A DNA stretch of 56,778 nucleotides, taken from Rubrimonas sp036770645 (GTDB lineage: Bacteria > Pseudomonadota > Alphaproteobacteria > Rhodobacterales > Rhodobacteraceae). Positions 35,801 to 43,170 of the stretch are shown here, piece by piece; the stretch's first letter is position 1; every line of letters begins with the position of its first letter. The stretch spans positions 1-56,778 of the forward strand of contig DAIPIU010000009.1 in NCBI GenBank assembly GCA_036770645.1, in the 5' to 3' direction. Both the position numbers and the translations under genes were made by a program. Below the pieces are notes generated by a model. The model did not search any database. It was not told the DNA's origin and worked only from the letters and a program-made list of their open reading frames with translations.

Positions 35801-37185
35801 GCGCTGGCGGGCCCTTCGCTCAGGCCGATGGTGGCGGTGGCGCGGCCGTCGCCGATTTGCGCGCCCGACAGGCCGCTGATCCCGGTCAGCTCGAAATCGA
35901 ACTGCTCGATCCCCTCGGCCAGCGTGTCATTGATGATGGCGACGGCGACGGTCTTGGCGGTCTCGCCCGGGTTGAAGGTCACCGAGCCGGTGGCGGGCGT
36001 GAAGTCCGCGGCGTCCGCCGTGCGCGCCACCGTGCGGTAGGTCACCGTCACCGGCACGGCCGCGCCGCGGTCGAGCGTGATGTGGAAATTGGCGAAGCCG
36101 TCGCTCTCGTCGACGTTCACATCCCAGACCGTCGCAACCGGCGCACGGTTCGTGGTGTCGTTGTCGACGATGGTGACCATCGCGAACGGATCGTCGATGC
36201 GCAGGCCAACGCCCGTGCTCAGCCGGATACCGAAACGTTCGAGACCCTCCGCCCCCTGGAACTCGGAGATCGGCACGCTCAGCGTGCGCAGCGTCTGTCC
36301 CGCCGCGAAACTGAGGGTGAAATCGGCGTAACTGTGATAGTCAAATCCGCTCGGCGTAGCATCCCAGCCGAACATCCCGACCGTCACCGACGTGTCCGCC
36401 GCCGACGGCGCGCTCAGCCGGAACACGATGGTCGCCAGCCCGAGATCCGAGCCCTCGCCCACCACCACGTCGTCCACGATCAGCGTCGGCGTCGCGACCG
36501 TCGCGCCGTCGCTGACGCCGATGGTGGCGACCGCCCTGCCGTCGCCGATCACGGTGCCGGAGGGGCCGCTGATCCCGGTCAGGTCGAAGAAGAACTGCTC
36601 CAGCCCCTCGGCCGCCGAGTCGTTCACGATGGCGACGGAGACGGTCTTGGCCGTCTCTCCGGCTGCGAAGGTCACCGAACTGTTGGTCCCGGCGAAGTCG
36701 GCGCCGCCGGTCGCCGAGCCCGCCACCGTGCGGTAGTTCACGGTCACGGGCGTCGTCGCCGCCCGATCCAGCGTGATGGCGAAGCGCGCGAAACCGTCGC
36801 TTTCGTCCACCCAGACATCCGCGACGCTCGCCACCGGCGCCCGCCCCGTGCGGTCGTCGTCGATGATGGTGGCGACGGCGCGGCTGCGGCCGATCTGGAT
36901 CCCGCCGAGCGGGTTGACGAGAAAGGCCCCGAAGCTCTCGGGAAGCTCCGCCAACCCGTTCGCGATCAGCGGCACGGAGACGGTGCGCGTGGTCTGGTTG
37001 GGGTTGAACGTGACGCGCGTGACGCCCGGGTAGCTCCAGTCGAAACCATTGTCGGCCCCGAAGTTGAAGAAATCGACGTCGATGCTGATCGCCGACGCCA
37101 CCGCCTCGGACAGGCGCAGCGTGAACACCGCGACGCCGTCGCCCTCATCCACCACCGCATCGAAGATCGAAACGAAAGCCGCCAT
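32836..37185 (-). CDS. Giant Calx-beta repeat protein with C-terminal RTX domain
   Basis: Predicted secreted calcium-binding protein of 1449 residues. About eleven Calx-beta domains fill residues 1-1280; VDESDGFA-type and SGFDYxGY-type domains alternate, and each ends with an acidic ATI(V/I)D(N/D)D motif. Residues 1283-1350 carry RTX nonapeptides (GGSGPDGF, GNDTL, GGAGNDTL, GGLGADRL). The hydrophobic-rich C-terminus resembles a type I secretion signal (FALTVVTTTALTATAFIL), and no N-terminal signal peptide is seen. ATG 37185 follows AGGGGA; the open frame continues upstream but is not typical coding. No type I exporter genes are nearby. Likely an adhesin or surface-layer-type protein (inference). 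Confidence 0.88.
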   Translation of the reverse strand: MAAFVSIFDAVVDEGDGVAVFTLRLSEAVASAISIDVDFFNFGADNGFDWSYPGVTRVTFNPNQTTRTVSVPLIANGLAELPESFGAFLVNPLGGIQIGRSRAVATIIDDDRTGRAPVASVADVWVDESDGFARFAITLDRAATTPVTVNYRTVAGSATGGADFAGTNSSVTFAAGETAKTVSVAIVNDSAAEGLEQFFFDLTGISGPSGTVIGDGRAVATIGVSDGATVATPTLIVDDVVVGEGSDLGLATIVFRLSAPSAADTSVTVGMFGWDATPSGFDYHSYADFTLSFAAGQTLRTLSVPISEFQGAEGLERFGIRLSTGVGLRIDDPFAMVTIVDNDTTNRAPVATVWDVNVDESDGFANFHITLDRGAAVPVTVTYRTVARTADAADFTPATGSVTFNPGETAKTVAVAIINDTLAEGIEQFDFELTGISGLSGAQIGDGRATATIGLSEGPASATPVLIVDNQIVSEGDSRGFVDMVFRLSARSTAPASFTFNTFDWNATASGFDYFGYGSTTLTFAAGETLKRIAIPLSEFQGIEGVEHFGLRLFDGIGLRIDDPLAMVTIIDNDDSSRAPIASVFDLSVDESDGFAAFSIILDRSAAVPVTVNWRTVAGTAGAADFAGGSGSVTFNPGETVKTVPIAIANDTLAEGIEQFGFELTGISGVSGAQLGQRAATATIGVSDGGTVATPVLLVEDLVVGEFSPTGFVPVAFRLSRPSAAVASVTFETFNWTATGSGFDYFGYGATTISFAPGETIKTIQIPLSEFQGVEDPEQFGIRFSNGVGLTVADPLAMVTIIDNDRTDRAPFVSVRDVALDESDGFANFAVILDRAASTPLTVSYRTVNGTAVAGSDYVAQTGALVFLPGETAKTVRVRVIDDTVGEAPETFSLKITGLSGVGGAAVADGVGVATIGRSDGGAAATPVLSVADITVSEGDALGHAEFRLTLSARSTTATSVTYFTSSGTATGSGFDYLGYSATAVTFAPGETVKTVKVPLANNSTVEGPETFFLNLSNPVGLTLARTQATATIVDDDPTRMSIAARNPELNEGNAGTRGFTFAIAREGVVSASQVVSWAVTGFAGEGAGAANAADFAGGVLPGGSVTFAPNETLRTITVQVAGDTAVENNENFRVTLSNPSAGVVLTNASASATILNDDVPPPAAVLSIAAITAEAVEGNAGTTAFSFAVTRAGSTAGAASASFAVTGSGASPATGADFAGGALPTGTVSFAAGQTSATVTVLVAGDTLVEPDQGFTVTLSNPSAGAAIGTASASALILDDEPRSLTGGSGPDGFTGFAGNDTLRGNGGADTLVGRLGNDVLVGGAGNDTLIGGLGADRLNGGGGADRFVYLDLSDSTPAFAGRDRILDFNAAAGDRIDLSAIDANPFVAGDQAFTLVAGDFTGGTGQISVANFGTEQLVRLDVDGDGVTDFALTVVTTTALTATAFIL
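34075..36850 (-). repeat. Four tandem ~690-bp units inside the Calx-beta gene
   Basis: Two-domain units of about 230 codons repeat four times in tandem. The same DNA landmark, the junction coding for an acidic TI(V/I)D(N/D)D-type end, recurs near 36858, 36158, 35468 and 34780, giving a period of about 690 bp. Protein hallmarks alternate accordingly: VDESDGFA or LDESDGFA at the start of one domain and SGFDYFGYG-like in the next. The middle units are most alike, which points to recent duplication or ongoing unequal recombination. Confidence 0.85.
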
Positions 37186-37810
37186 GGGTGTCCCCTGAAT
37201 AAATCCCCGACAGACCGTTATCCGGCCGATTTCCCGGCAACAACCGACTGATTGGTGTGCGCGGCGACGGTGCGCAACCGCAGGGGTCCCAACCGCGGAA
37301 ACGGCCGCTTCAGGCGCACGCGGACGGATGCAGGCCAGCCCCCGGATCGTCCCGCGTTCATTGCGAGAGCGCCTCGGGGCGAGAGCCGCGCCCGGTCCCC
37401 GGACCGCCCGGAGCCGCCGATTCCGGGCCTCGGGACGGCGGCCGGCCGGGGGCGCCGCAGGGCCTCGCGGTCGCGATCCGGACCGGCAGCGGATCGCGCC
37501 GCAGGGCCGGTCCCGGTTGCGGGACCTGCGCCGGGCCTCCGGCCTTCCCGCGGCGTCGGCACGCGGAGGGCGCCGGCGGGTGTCGGGACATTCCGCCCGC
37601 AGCCGGTCGGTCCGCCCGGCCGGGAGCGGTCGGGCGCGACGCCGTTGGCGAAGGCCCGTGGATCGAGGCCGCGGCCCGATGATCGCCCGTCCCTCGTGCG
37701 ACACCGCGCGACGCCGCGTCCCGCCCGCGCCCTGCCGGCAGGTCGAAGCGGCTCGGGCGCCGAGGCGCCACCCAATCGACGGCACCCGGGGGGCGGGCCC
37801 GTGTCCCTTA
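37186..37810. other. 625-bp region upstream of the Calx-beta gene without a supported gene
   Basis: Nearest the Calx-beta gene (37186-37260) the sequence is AT-richer and should contain its promoter. The rest is very GC-rich; frames on both strands are Arg/Pro/Gly-rich without ribosome-binding sites or recognisable domains. A hairpin GGTCCCG-GTTG-CGGGACC at 37509-37526 has the same stem as the hairpin of repeat copy A, but no flanking similarity. Confidence 0.5.
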
Positions 37811-37910
37811 ACGGAAACTTTGCCGATAACGGAAAGTTTGCCAAGAAACATCAATGATTTCAGATGTCCCGTCTGGGGACACCGCAGGATCCGCGCGCCT
37901 GCCCCGATCC
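37811..37910 (-). repeat. Copy C of the three-copy 100-bp intergenic element
   Basis: Read on the minus strand it aligns without gaps to copy B (43171-43270) with about 79 of 100 identities by hand count. The hairpin core is a 6-bp stem TGTCCC/GGGACA with a 5-nt loop. The AT-rich half contains two direct repeats of ACGGAAA(C/G)TTTGCC (plus strand 37811-37824 and 37829-37842), period 18 bp. It lies between the Calx-beta gene and the LOG gene, 626 bp upstream of the former in the same orientation. Confidence 0.88.
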
Positions 37911-37929
37911 GGCGCCGACAACCCCCGCC

Positions 37930-38757
37930 CTAGGCGCGGCCTGCCGGATCCAGCCCGTGGAAGGCCGCGACCTGCCCCCAGGCGGCCTCCGCGTCGTCGA
38001 CGAAGCGGAAAAGCTCCATGTCCTGCGGGGCGATCAGCCCGGCCTCCGTCAGCGCGCCGAAATCGACCACCCGCCGCCAGAACGCCTCGCCGAACAGCAG
38101 CACCGGCAGGCGTTCCATCCGTTTGGTCTGGATCAGCGTCAGCGTCTCGAACAGCTCGTCCAGCGTGCCGAAGCCGCCGGGGAACACCGCCACCGCTGCC
38201 GCGCGCATCAGGAAATGCATCTTGCGGATGGCGAAATAGTGGAAGTTGAACGACAGCTCCGGCGTCACGTGCGGGTTGGGGGCCTGCTCGTGCGGCAGCA
38301 CGATGTTCAGGCCGATGCTCGGGGCCCCGACCTCGGCCGCGCCCAGGTTGCCCGCCTCCATCACCCCCGGCCCGCCGCCGGTGACCACGACGAACTCCCG
38401 CCCGCCGCGCGCCACGCAGGCCCGGCCGGCGATCTGCGCGAAGCGCCGCGCCTCGTCCCAGTAGCGGCGCAGCGGGGCCTGGCCCTCCGGCGCGGGCTCG
38501 CCCGGGCGGCGGATGCGCGCGCCGCCGAACATCACCACGGTCGAGGTGATGCCGCGCTCGGCCATCGCCAGCTCGGCCTTCAGCAGCTCGAGCTGCAGCC
38601 GCACCGGCCGCAGCGCCTCGCGCATCAGGAAATCCTGATCATGGAAGGCCAGCCGGTAGGCAGGGTTGTCGGTCTGCGGCGTGCGGGGCAGCCGGTCGGC
38701 CGCCGCCACGTCGCTTTCGGCCGGGGGGAACACCGAATGGCGCGCGCGGTCCGTCAT
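37930..38757 (-). CDS. LOG family protein (TIGR00730 Rossmann fold)
   Basis: Protein of 275 residues in the lysine-decarboxylase-like/LOG family, whose members release free cytokinin-type bases from nucleoside monophosphates. Diagnostic motifs are VVTGGGPGVMEAGNLGA and the catalytic PGGFGTLDELFE. The longer N-terminus (about 70 residues before the Rossmann core) is typical of the alphaproteobacterial group. ATG 38757 follows GGAAGG. Divergent from dapD. Whether it makes cytokinins or salvages nucleotides is unknown. Confidence 0.9.
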   Translation of the reverse strand: MTDRARHSVFPPAESDVAAADRLPRTPQTDNPAYRLAFHDQDFLMREALRPVRLQLELLKAELAMAERGITSTVVMFGGARIRRPGEPAPEGQAPLRRYWDEARRFAQIAGRACVARGGREFVVVTGGGPGVMEAGNLGAAEVGAPSIGLNIVLPHEQAPNPHVTPELSFNFHYFAIRKMHFLMRAAAVAVFPGGFGTLDELFETLTLIQTKRMERLPVLLFGEAFWRRVVDFGALTEAGLIAPQDMELFRFVDDAEAAWGQVAAFHGLDPAGRA

Positions 38758-38857
38758 GGGTCGCCTTCCGTCCTGTTCGGCCCCGCGTTGCGCGCGGGCC
38801 GGCCGCGTCGTATAGCGCGGCCCGGCTGAACGCGACATGACAGGGAAGGGCGGGGCG

Positions 38858-39703
38858 ATGACGCATGCGGCGCTGGAGACCGCCATCGAGGCCGCCTGGG
38901 AGGCGCGCGAGACCCTGACGCCAGAGACGCGCGGCGCCTCGCGCGAGGCGGTCAAGACGGCGCTGGACCTGCTGGACAGCGGCGCGGCCCGCGTCGCGCA
39001 GCGCGGCGGCGACGGGGCCTGGACCGTGAACCAGTGGCTCAAGAAGGCCGTGCTGCTGTCCTTCCGCCTCACGCCCATGGGGATGATCGCGGGCGCGCCC
39101 GGCGGCGCGTCGTGGTGGGACAAGGTGCCGTCCAAGTTCGACGGCTGGGACGCGGCGGCGTGGAAGGCGGCGGGCTTCCGCGCCGTGCCGGGCTGCGTCG
39201 TGCGCCGCTCGGCCCACATCGCGCCCGGCGCGGTGCTGATGCCCTGCTTCGTGAACCTCGGCGCGCATGTCGGCGCGAACACCATGGTCGACACCTGGGC
39301 GACGGTGGGCTCCTGCGCGCAGATCGGGGCCAACGTGCACCTGTCGGGCGGCGTCGGCATCGGCGGCGTGCTGGAGCCCATGCAGGCCGCGCCCACCATC
39401 ATCGAGGACGACTGCTTCATCGGCGCGCGGTCCGAGGTGGTCGAGGGCGTGATCGTGCGCCAGGGGGCGGTGCTGGGGATGGGCGTGTTCATCGGCCAGT
39501 CCACAAAGATCGTCGACCGCGCCACCGGCGAGATCTTCATGGGCGAGGTGCCGGCCTATTCCGTCGTCGTCGCCGGCACGCTGCCGGGCAAGGCGCTGCC
39601 GGACGGCGCGCCGGGGCCGGGCCTGTCCTGCGCGGTGATCGTCAAGCGGGTCGACGCGCGCACCCGGTCCAAGACCTCGATCAACGACCTTCTGCGCGAC
39701 TGA
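38858..39703 (+). CDS. dapD: 2,3,4,5-tetrahydropyridine-2,6-dicarboxylate N-succinyltransferase
   Basis: Acyltransferase of the succinylase route to diaminopimelate, 281 residues. The N-terminal helical region (RGASREAVKTALDLLDSGAARVA) precedes a left-handed beta-helix of hexapeptide repeats (VVRRSAHIAPGAVLMPCFVNLGAHVG and following) with the conserved MVDTWATVGSCAQIG. ATG 38858 is preferred over ATG 38837 because GGGAAGGG is suitably spaced before it. It is followed after 5 bp by a small conserved gene and then dapE. Confidence 0.95.
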   Translation: MTHAALETAIEAAWEARETLTPETRGASREAVKTALDLLDSGAARVAQRGGDGAWTVNQWLKKAVLLSFRLTPMGMIAGAPGGASWWDKVPSKFDGWDAAAWKAAGFRAVPGCVVRRSAHIAPGAVLMPCFVNLGAHVGANTMVDTWATVGSCAQIGANVHLSGGVGIGGVLEPMQAAPTIIEDDCFIGARSEVVEGVIVRQGAVLGMGVFIGQSTKIVDRATGEIFMGEVPAYSVVVAGTLPGKALPDGAPGPGLSCAVIVKRVDARTRSKTSINDLLRD

Positions 39704-39708
39704 CCGCC

Positions 39709-40026
39709 ATGGCCGCCGCCGCGCCCGCGGTCTTCACCCTGCTCGTCGAGGTGGGCCGCAAGGCCGAGGACGGGCTGCCCGACGGCGCGACCGGCGCGGG
39801 CCTTCTGTGCTATGCCAGCGCCCGCACCGAGGAGGAGGCCGTGCGCGAGACTGTCGAGGTGCTCAAGGTCGCGGGCCTCGCCCCGCTCGAGGTCCAGAGC
39901 TACGGCACCGACGCGGAGCGCGCCGCGGCGGGCGAGGAGATCGCCGAGGACGAGCGGACGCTCATGGCGCGCGCGGCGGCCGAGAATGCGGTCGTCGTCG
40001 CCCAGGTCACCCATTTCTTCGACTGA
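39709..40026 (+). CDS. Small conserved protein between dapD and dapE
   Basis: Protein of 105 residues with no signal peptide or membrane helix and no domain I can name. It begins AAPAVFTLLVEVGRKAEDGLP, has an acidic middle (ARTEEEAVRETVEVLK, EEIAEDER) and ends VVAQVTHFFD. Alternating beta and alpha segments suggest a compact ferredoxin-like fold (inference). It lies 5 bp after dapD and 5 bp before dapE, so it is clearly an operon member with possible translational coupling. Its role in lysine synthesis is unknown. Confidence 0.8.
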   Translation: MAAAAPAVFTLLVEVGRKAEDGLPDGATGAGLLCYASARTEEEAVRETVEVLKVAGLAPLEVQSYGTDAERAAAGEEIAEDERTLMARAAAENAVVVAQVTHFFD

Positions 40027-40031
40027 CCGCC

Positions 40032-41204
40032 ATGACTGCGCCCCGTCCCGCCCCCGTCGACCCCGTCGCCCTGACCGTGGATCTGGTGCGCCGCGCCTCG
40101 GTCACGCCCGCCGACGCCGGGGCGATGGATCTGGTGGCCGCGGCGCTGGCGCCCTTCGGCTTCGTCTGCCGCCGCGTCGACCGGGGCGGCGTCGCCAACC
40201 TGCACGCCCGCTGGGGAAGGGGCGGGCCGGTGTTCGGCTTCTGCGGCCACACCGACGTGGTGCCCGCGGGCGACGCCGGCGCCTGGACGCATCCGCCCTT
40301 CTCCGGCGCGCTGGTCGACGGTTCGGTGTGGGGGCGCGGTTCGGTCGACATGAAGTCGGGCGTCGCGGCCTTCGTCGCCGCCGCGACCGCCTTCGTCGCC
40401 GACACGCCCCCCGCGGGGTCGGTCGCGCTGCTGATCACCGGCGACGAGGAGGGCGAGGCGCGCGACGGCGTCCGCGCCATCCTCGACTGGATGAGGGCGC
40501 GCGGCGAGACGCTCGACGCCTGCGTGGTGGGCGAGCCCACTTCGGCGCAGCGCTTCGGCGACGCGATCAAGATCGGCCGGCGCGGCTCGATGACGGTCGA
40601 GCTGCTGGTCGTCGGCCGGCAGGGCCACGCCGCCTATCCCGAGCGCGCCGTGAACCCGCTCCCCGCGCTTGCGCGTATCCTCGACCGCTGGGCGTCCGAG
40701 CCTCTGGACGGCGGCACCGCCCATTTCCAGCCCTCGACGCTGGCGATCACCTCGATCGACGTGGGCAACCCGGCCTCGAACGTGATCCCGGCCGAAGGGC
40801 GCGCCCGGGTCAACATCCGCTTCAACGACGCCCATGACAGCGCCGGCCTGCTGGCGCGCCTGCGCGCGGTCGCCGACGAGACCGCCGCCGGTTTCGGTGC
40901 CTGCGCCGCGCTGGCGGCGAGCGTGTCGGGGGAGAGCTTCCTCACCCCGCCCGGGCCCTTCACCGAGCTGGTGGCGGAGGCCGTGGCCGGGGAGACCTTC
41001 GCGCGGCCGGCATTCTCGACCGCGGGCGGCACCTCGGACGCCCGCTTCGTGAAGGACTGGTGCCCGGTGGTCGAGGTCGGCCTGACCGGCCGCGGCATGC
41101 ACGCGGTGGACGAGCGCGCCGACGCGGCCGAGATCGCGGCGCTGGCGCGGGTCTATGGCGCGATCCTGCGCCGCTACTTCGCGGCCGGTTCCGGCGCGTC
41201 CTGA
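40032..41204 (+). CDS. dapE: Succinyl-diaminopimelate desuccinylase
   Basis: Dinuclear zinc peptidase-family enzyme (M20) of the DAP pathway, 390 residues. Metal and catalytic motifs: FCGHTDVVPAGD, GRGSVDMKSGVAAF, TGDEEGEARDG, VGEPTS, and the C-terminal ligand in GRGMHAVDE. The dimerisation domain motif GRQGHAAYPE is present. It is third in dapD-X-dapE. Its 3' end overlaps the convergent cobT gene by 31 bp. Confidence 0.95.
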   Translation: MTAPRPAPVDPVALTVDLVRRASVTPADAGAMDLVAAALAPFGFVCRRVDRGGVANLHARWGRGGPVFGFCGHTDVVPAGDAGAWTHPPFSGALVDGSVWGRGSVDMKSGVAAFVAAATAFVADTPPAGSVALLITGDEEGEARDGVRAILDWMRARGETLDACVVGEPTSAQRFGDAIKIGRRGSMTVELLVVGRQGHAAYPERAVNPLPALARILDRWASEPLDGGTAHFQPSTLAITSIDVGNPASNVIPAEGRARVNIRFNDAHDSAGLLARLRAVADETAAGFGACAALAASVSGESFLTPPGPFTELVAEAVAGETFARPAFSTAGGTSDARFVKDWCPVVEVGLTGRGMHAVDERADAAEIAALARVYGAILRRYFAAGSGAS

Positions 41205-42244
41205 GCCCCGGCCTCCGCCGTCGCCACGCCGGCCTCCGCGAAGGTCGCCATGCCGGCATGGCAGGCGAGCGCAGCCTTCACCACCAGCGCCGCCGTCGCG
41301 CCGCCCGAGCCCTCGCCCAGCCGCATGCCGAGGTCGAGCAGCGGCGACAGGCCCAGCGCCGCCAGAAGCCGCCCATGCGCGGCCTCGGCCGACACATGGC
41401 CGGCGAGGCAATGGTCCAGCGCCCCTGGCGCGACGCGCGCCAGCGCCGCCGCCGCCGCCGTGCAGATGAAGCCGTCCAAGACCACGGGGATGCGCTGCAC
41501 CCGGGCCGCGGCGATCGCCCCTGCCATCGCCGCGATCTCGCGCCCGCCGAGGCGTCGCAGCACCTCGAGCGGAGCCGACAGCGCGGCGCGGTGCCGGTCT
41601 AGCCCGGCGGCGACGGTCGCGGCCTTGGCGGCGAGCCCCGCATCGTCCACCCCGGTGCCGCGGCCCGTCCAGTCCTGCGGCGCGCCGCCGAACAGGGCGC
41701 AGGCCAGCGCCGCGGCGGCGGTGGTGTTGCCGATGCCCATCTCTCCGGGGATCAGCAGGTCGGCCTGCGGGTCCACGGCCGCCCAGCCCGCCTGCAGCGC
41801 GGCGAGGAAATCGGCGTGGTCCATCGCCGGCATTTCGGTGAAGTCCCCGGTGGGCCGGCCCACGCCCGCATCCACCACATCGAGCCGTGCCCCCAGCACC
41901 GCGGCGATCTGGTTGATGGCGGCGCCGCCGGCCCGGAAATTGCCCAGCATCTGCGCCGTGACCGCCGCCGGAAAGGCCGAGACGCCCCGAGCGGCCACGC
42001 CGTGATCGGCGGCGAACACCACGATCTGCGGCCGCTCCAGCCGCCCCGCCGCGACCCCGCGCCAGGCGCACCACCAGGCCGCGACGGCCTCGAGCCGCCC
42101 CAGCGCCCCCGGCGGCTTGGTCAGCTGCGCGTCGCGGTCGCGGGCGGCGTCCCGCGCGGCGGCGTCCGGGCCGGGCAGGGCCATCAGCGCGGCGCGGAAC
42201 TCGGCGAGGCTGGCGGGCGCGGCGGCGGGCGGCGGCGGTGTCAT
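41174..42244 (-). CDS. cobT: Nicotinate-nucleotide-dimethylbenzimidazole phosphoribosyltransferase
   Basis: Activates the lower-ligand base of cobalamin, 356 residues. Family blocks: LTKPPGALGRLEAVA, VVFAADHGVAARGVSAFP, MLGNFRAGGAAINQIA, GEMGIGNTTAAAALACAL and the C-terminal LDLGMRLGEGSGGATAALV with the catalytic Glu. ATG 42244 gives the family N-terminus. Divergent from cobS, the next enzyme, and overlapping dapE at its 3' end. The C-terminus ends in an Ala/Glu-rich tail. Confidence 0.95.
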   Translation of the reverse strand: MTPPPPAAAPASLAEFRAALMALPGPDAAARDAARDRDAQLTKPPGALGRLEAVAAWWCAWRGVAAGRLERPQIVVFAADHGVAARGVSAFPAAVTAQMLGNFRAGGAAINQIAAVLGARLDVVDAGVGRPTGDFTEMPAMDHADFLAALQAGWAAVDPQADLLIPGEMGIGNTTAAAALACALFGGAPQDWTGRGTGVDDAGLAAKAATVAAGLDRHRAALSAPLEVLRRLGGREIAAMAGAIAAARVQRIPVVLDGFICTAAAAALARVAPGALDHCLAGHVSAEAAHGRLLAALGLSPLLDLGMRLGEGSGGATAALVVKAALACHAGMATFAEAGVATAEAGAQDAPEPAAK

Positions 42245-42377
42245 GGGCGGGGCTTTCGGTCGTCGCGCGCGGCCGGCGTTCCGCCGGCTGCGCATGGGCG
42301 CTAGGATCCTCCGGTTCAACCCGACCCGCCCGCGCGGCGCAACCCCGCCCGCGCCCTCCTCCCGCCCGGAGCCGCCC

Positions 42378-43151
42378 GTGACCGACGCACCGCCGCCGCG
42401 CCAGCCCCTGCTGGCCATCGGCGATACCCTGATCGCCGCCAGCCTGCTGACGCGCCTGCCGGTCCCGGTCGATCACGCGCGGGCGGGCGCGCGTGCCGCC
42501 GCGGCGATGTGGGCGCATCCGCTGGTCGGGGCGGGGCTCGGGGCCGCGGTCGGCGCGGTCTTCGCCGGGCTGGCCGCGGCCGGGGCGCCGCCGCTCTGGG
42601 CGGCGGCGGTGGCGCTGGCGCTGGGGATGGCGCTGACGGGGGCGCTGCACGAGGACGGGCTGGCGGACTGCGCCGACGGCTTCGGCGCTCTGGCCGGCCC
42701 CGAGCGGCGGCGCGAGATCATGAAGGATCCCCGCACCGGTGCCTTCGGCGCGGCGGCGCTGGCGCTGGCGCTGCTGGCGCGGGCGGGGGCGCTGGCGGCC
42801 CTGCCGGCCGGCGAGGCCGTTGCGGCGGCCGCGGCGGCGGGCGCCGTCTCGCGGGCGGGGATGGCCGCTGCGCTGCGCCTCGGCCCCGCGGGGGCGGGGC
42901 TGGCCGCGCGGGCGGGGCGCCCGCGCGCCGCGACCGCCGCGCTGGCGCTGGGCGTCGCGGCGGCGCTGGCGCTGGCGCTGGCCGGGGGGGCGGGCGTCGC
43001 GGCGCTGGCCGCGGCGCTGGGGGCCATGGCGGGCGCGGCGCTGCTGGCGCAGCGGCTGGTGGGCGGCGTCACCGGCGATGTGCTGGGCGCCGGGCAGGTC
43101 GCGGGCGAGGCGCTGGCGCTGGGGCTGCTGGCCGCCGCCGCGGCGCGTTAG
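42378..43151 (+). CDS. cobS: Adenosylcobinamide-GDP ribazoletransferase (cobalamin synthase)
   Basis: Inner-membrane enzyme of 257 residues joining adenosylcobinamide-GDP and alpha-ribazole. The catalytic motif ALHEDGLADCADGFGAL is near residue 90, and LTRLPVP near the N-terminus and a KDPRTGAFG block are diagnostic. The rest is extremely Ala-rich and hydrophobic (several membrane helices). Start is GTG 42378 behind GGAG; an ATG at 42294 is a less likely alternative. The 133 bp between cobT and cobS showed no recognisable cobalamin riboswitch. Confidence 0.92.
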   Translation: MTDAPPPRQPLLAIGDTLIAASLLTRLPVPVDHARAGARAAAAMWAHPLVGAGLGAAVGAVFAGLAAAGAPPLWAAAVALALGMALTGALHEDGLADCADGFGALAGPERRREIMKDPRTGAFGAAALALALLARAGALAALPAGEAVAAAAAAGAVSRAGMAAALRLGPAGAGLAARAGRPRAATAALALGVAAALALALAGGAGVAALAAALGAMAGAALLAQRLVGGVTGDVLGAGQVAGEALALGLLAAAAAR

Positions 43152-43170
43152 GTCGGCCGTCGCGCGGAGC

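Noticed and set aside
34354..37251. A 965-codon open frame on the plus strand opposite the Calx-beta gene
   Set aside because: It mirrors the repeats of the minus-strand gene, is full of Arg/Asp/His and has no domain or ribosome-binding site. The minus-strand reading shows clear Calx-beta and RTX motifs.
32836..37251. CRISPR-like or satellite array
   Set aside because: The repeats are coding, about 690 bp long and imperfect, and they match Calx-beta domains; no short repeat/spacer pattern exists in the window.
37509..37526. A fourth copy of the 100-bp element
   Set aside because: Only the 7-bp stem is shared; the flanks show no similarity, so it is probably chance in GC-rich DNA.
37252..37857. 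A 201-codon plus-strand frame upstream of the Calx-beta gene
   Set aside because: Arg/Pro/Gly-rich with no start signal; only its last residues, within repeat copy C, show any similarity to another place in the window.
42245..42377. Cobalamin riboswitch in the cobT/cobS divergent region
   Set aside because: 133 bp is short for the full element, and no B12-box-like sequence was recognised.
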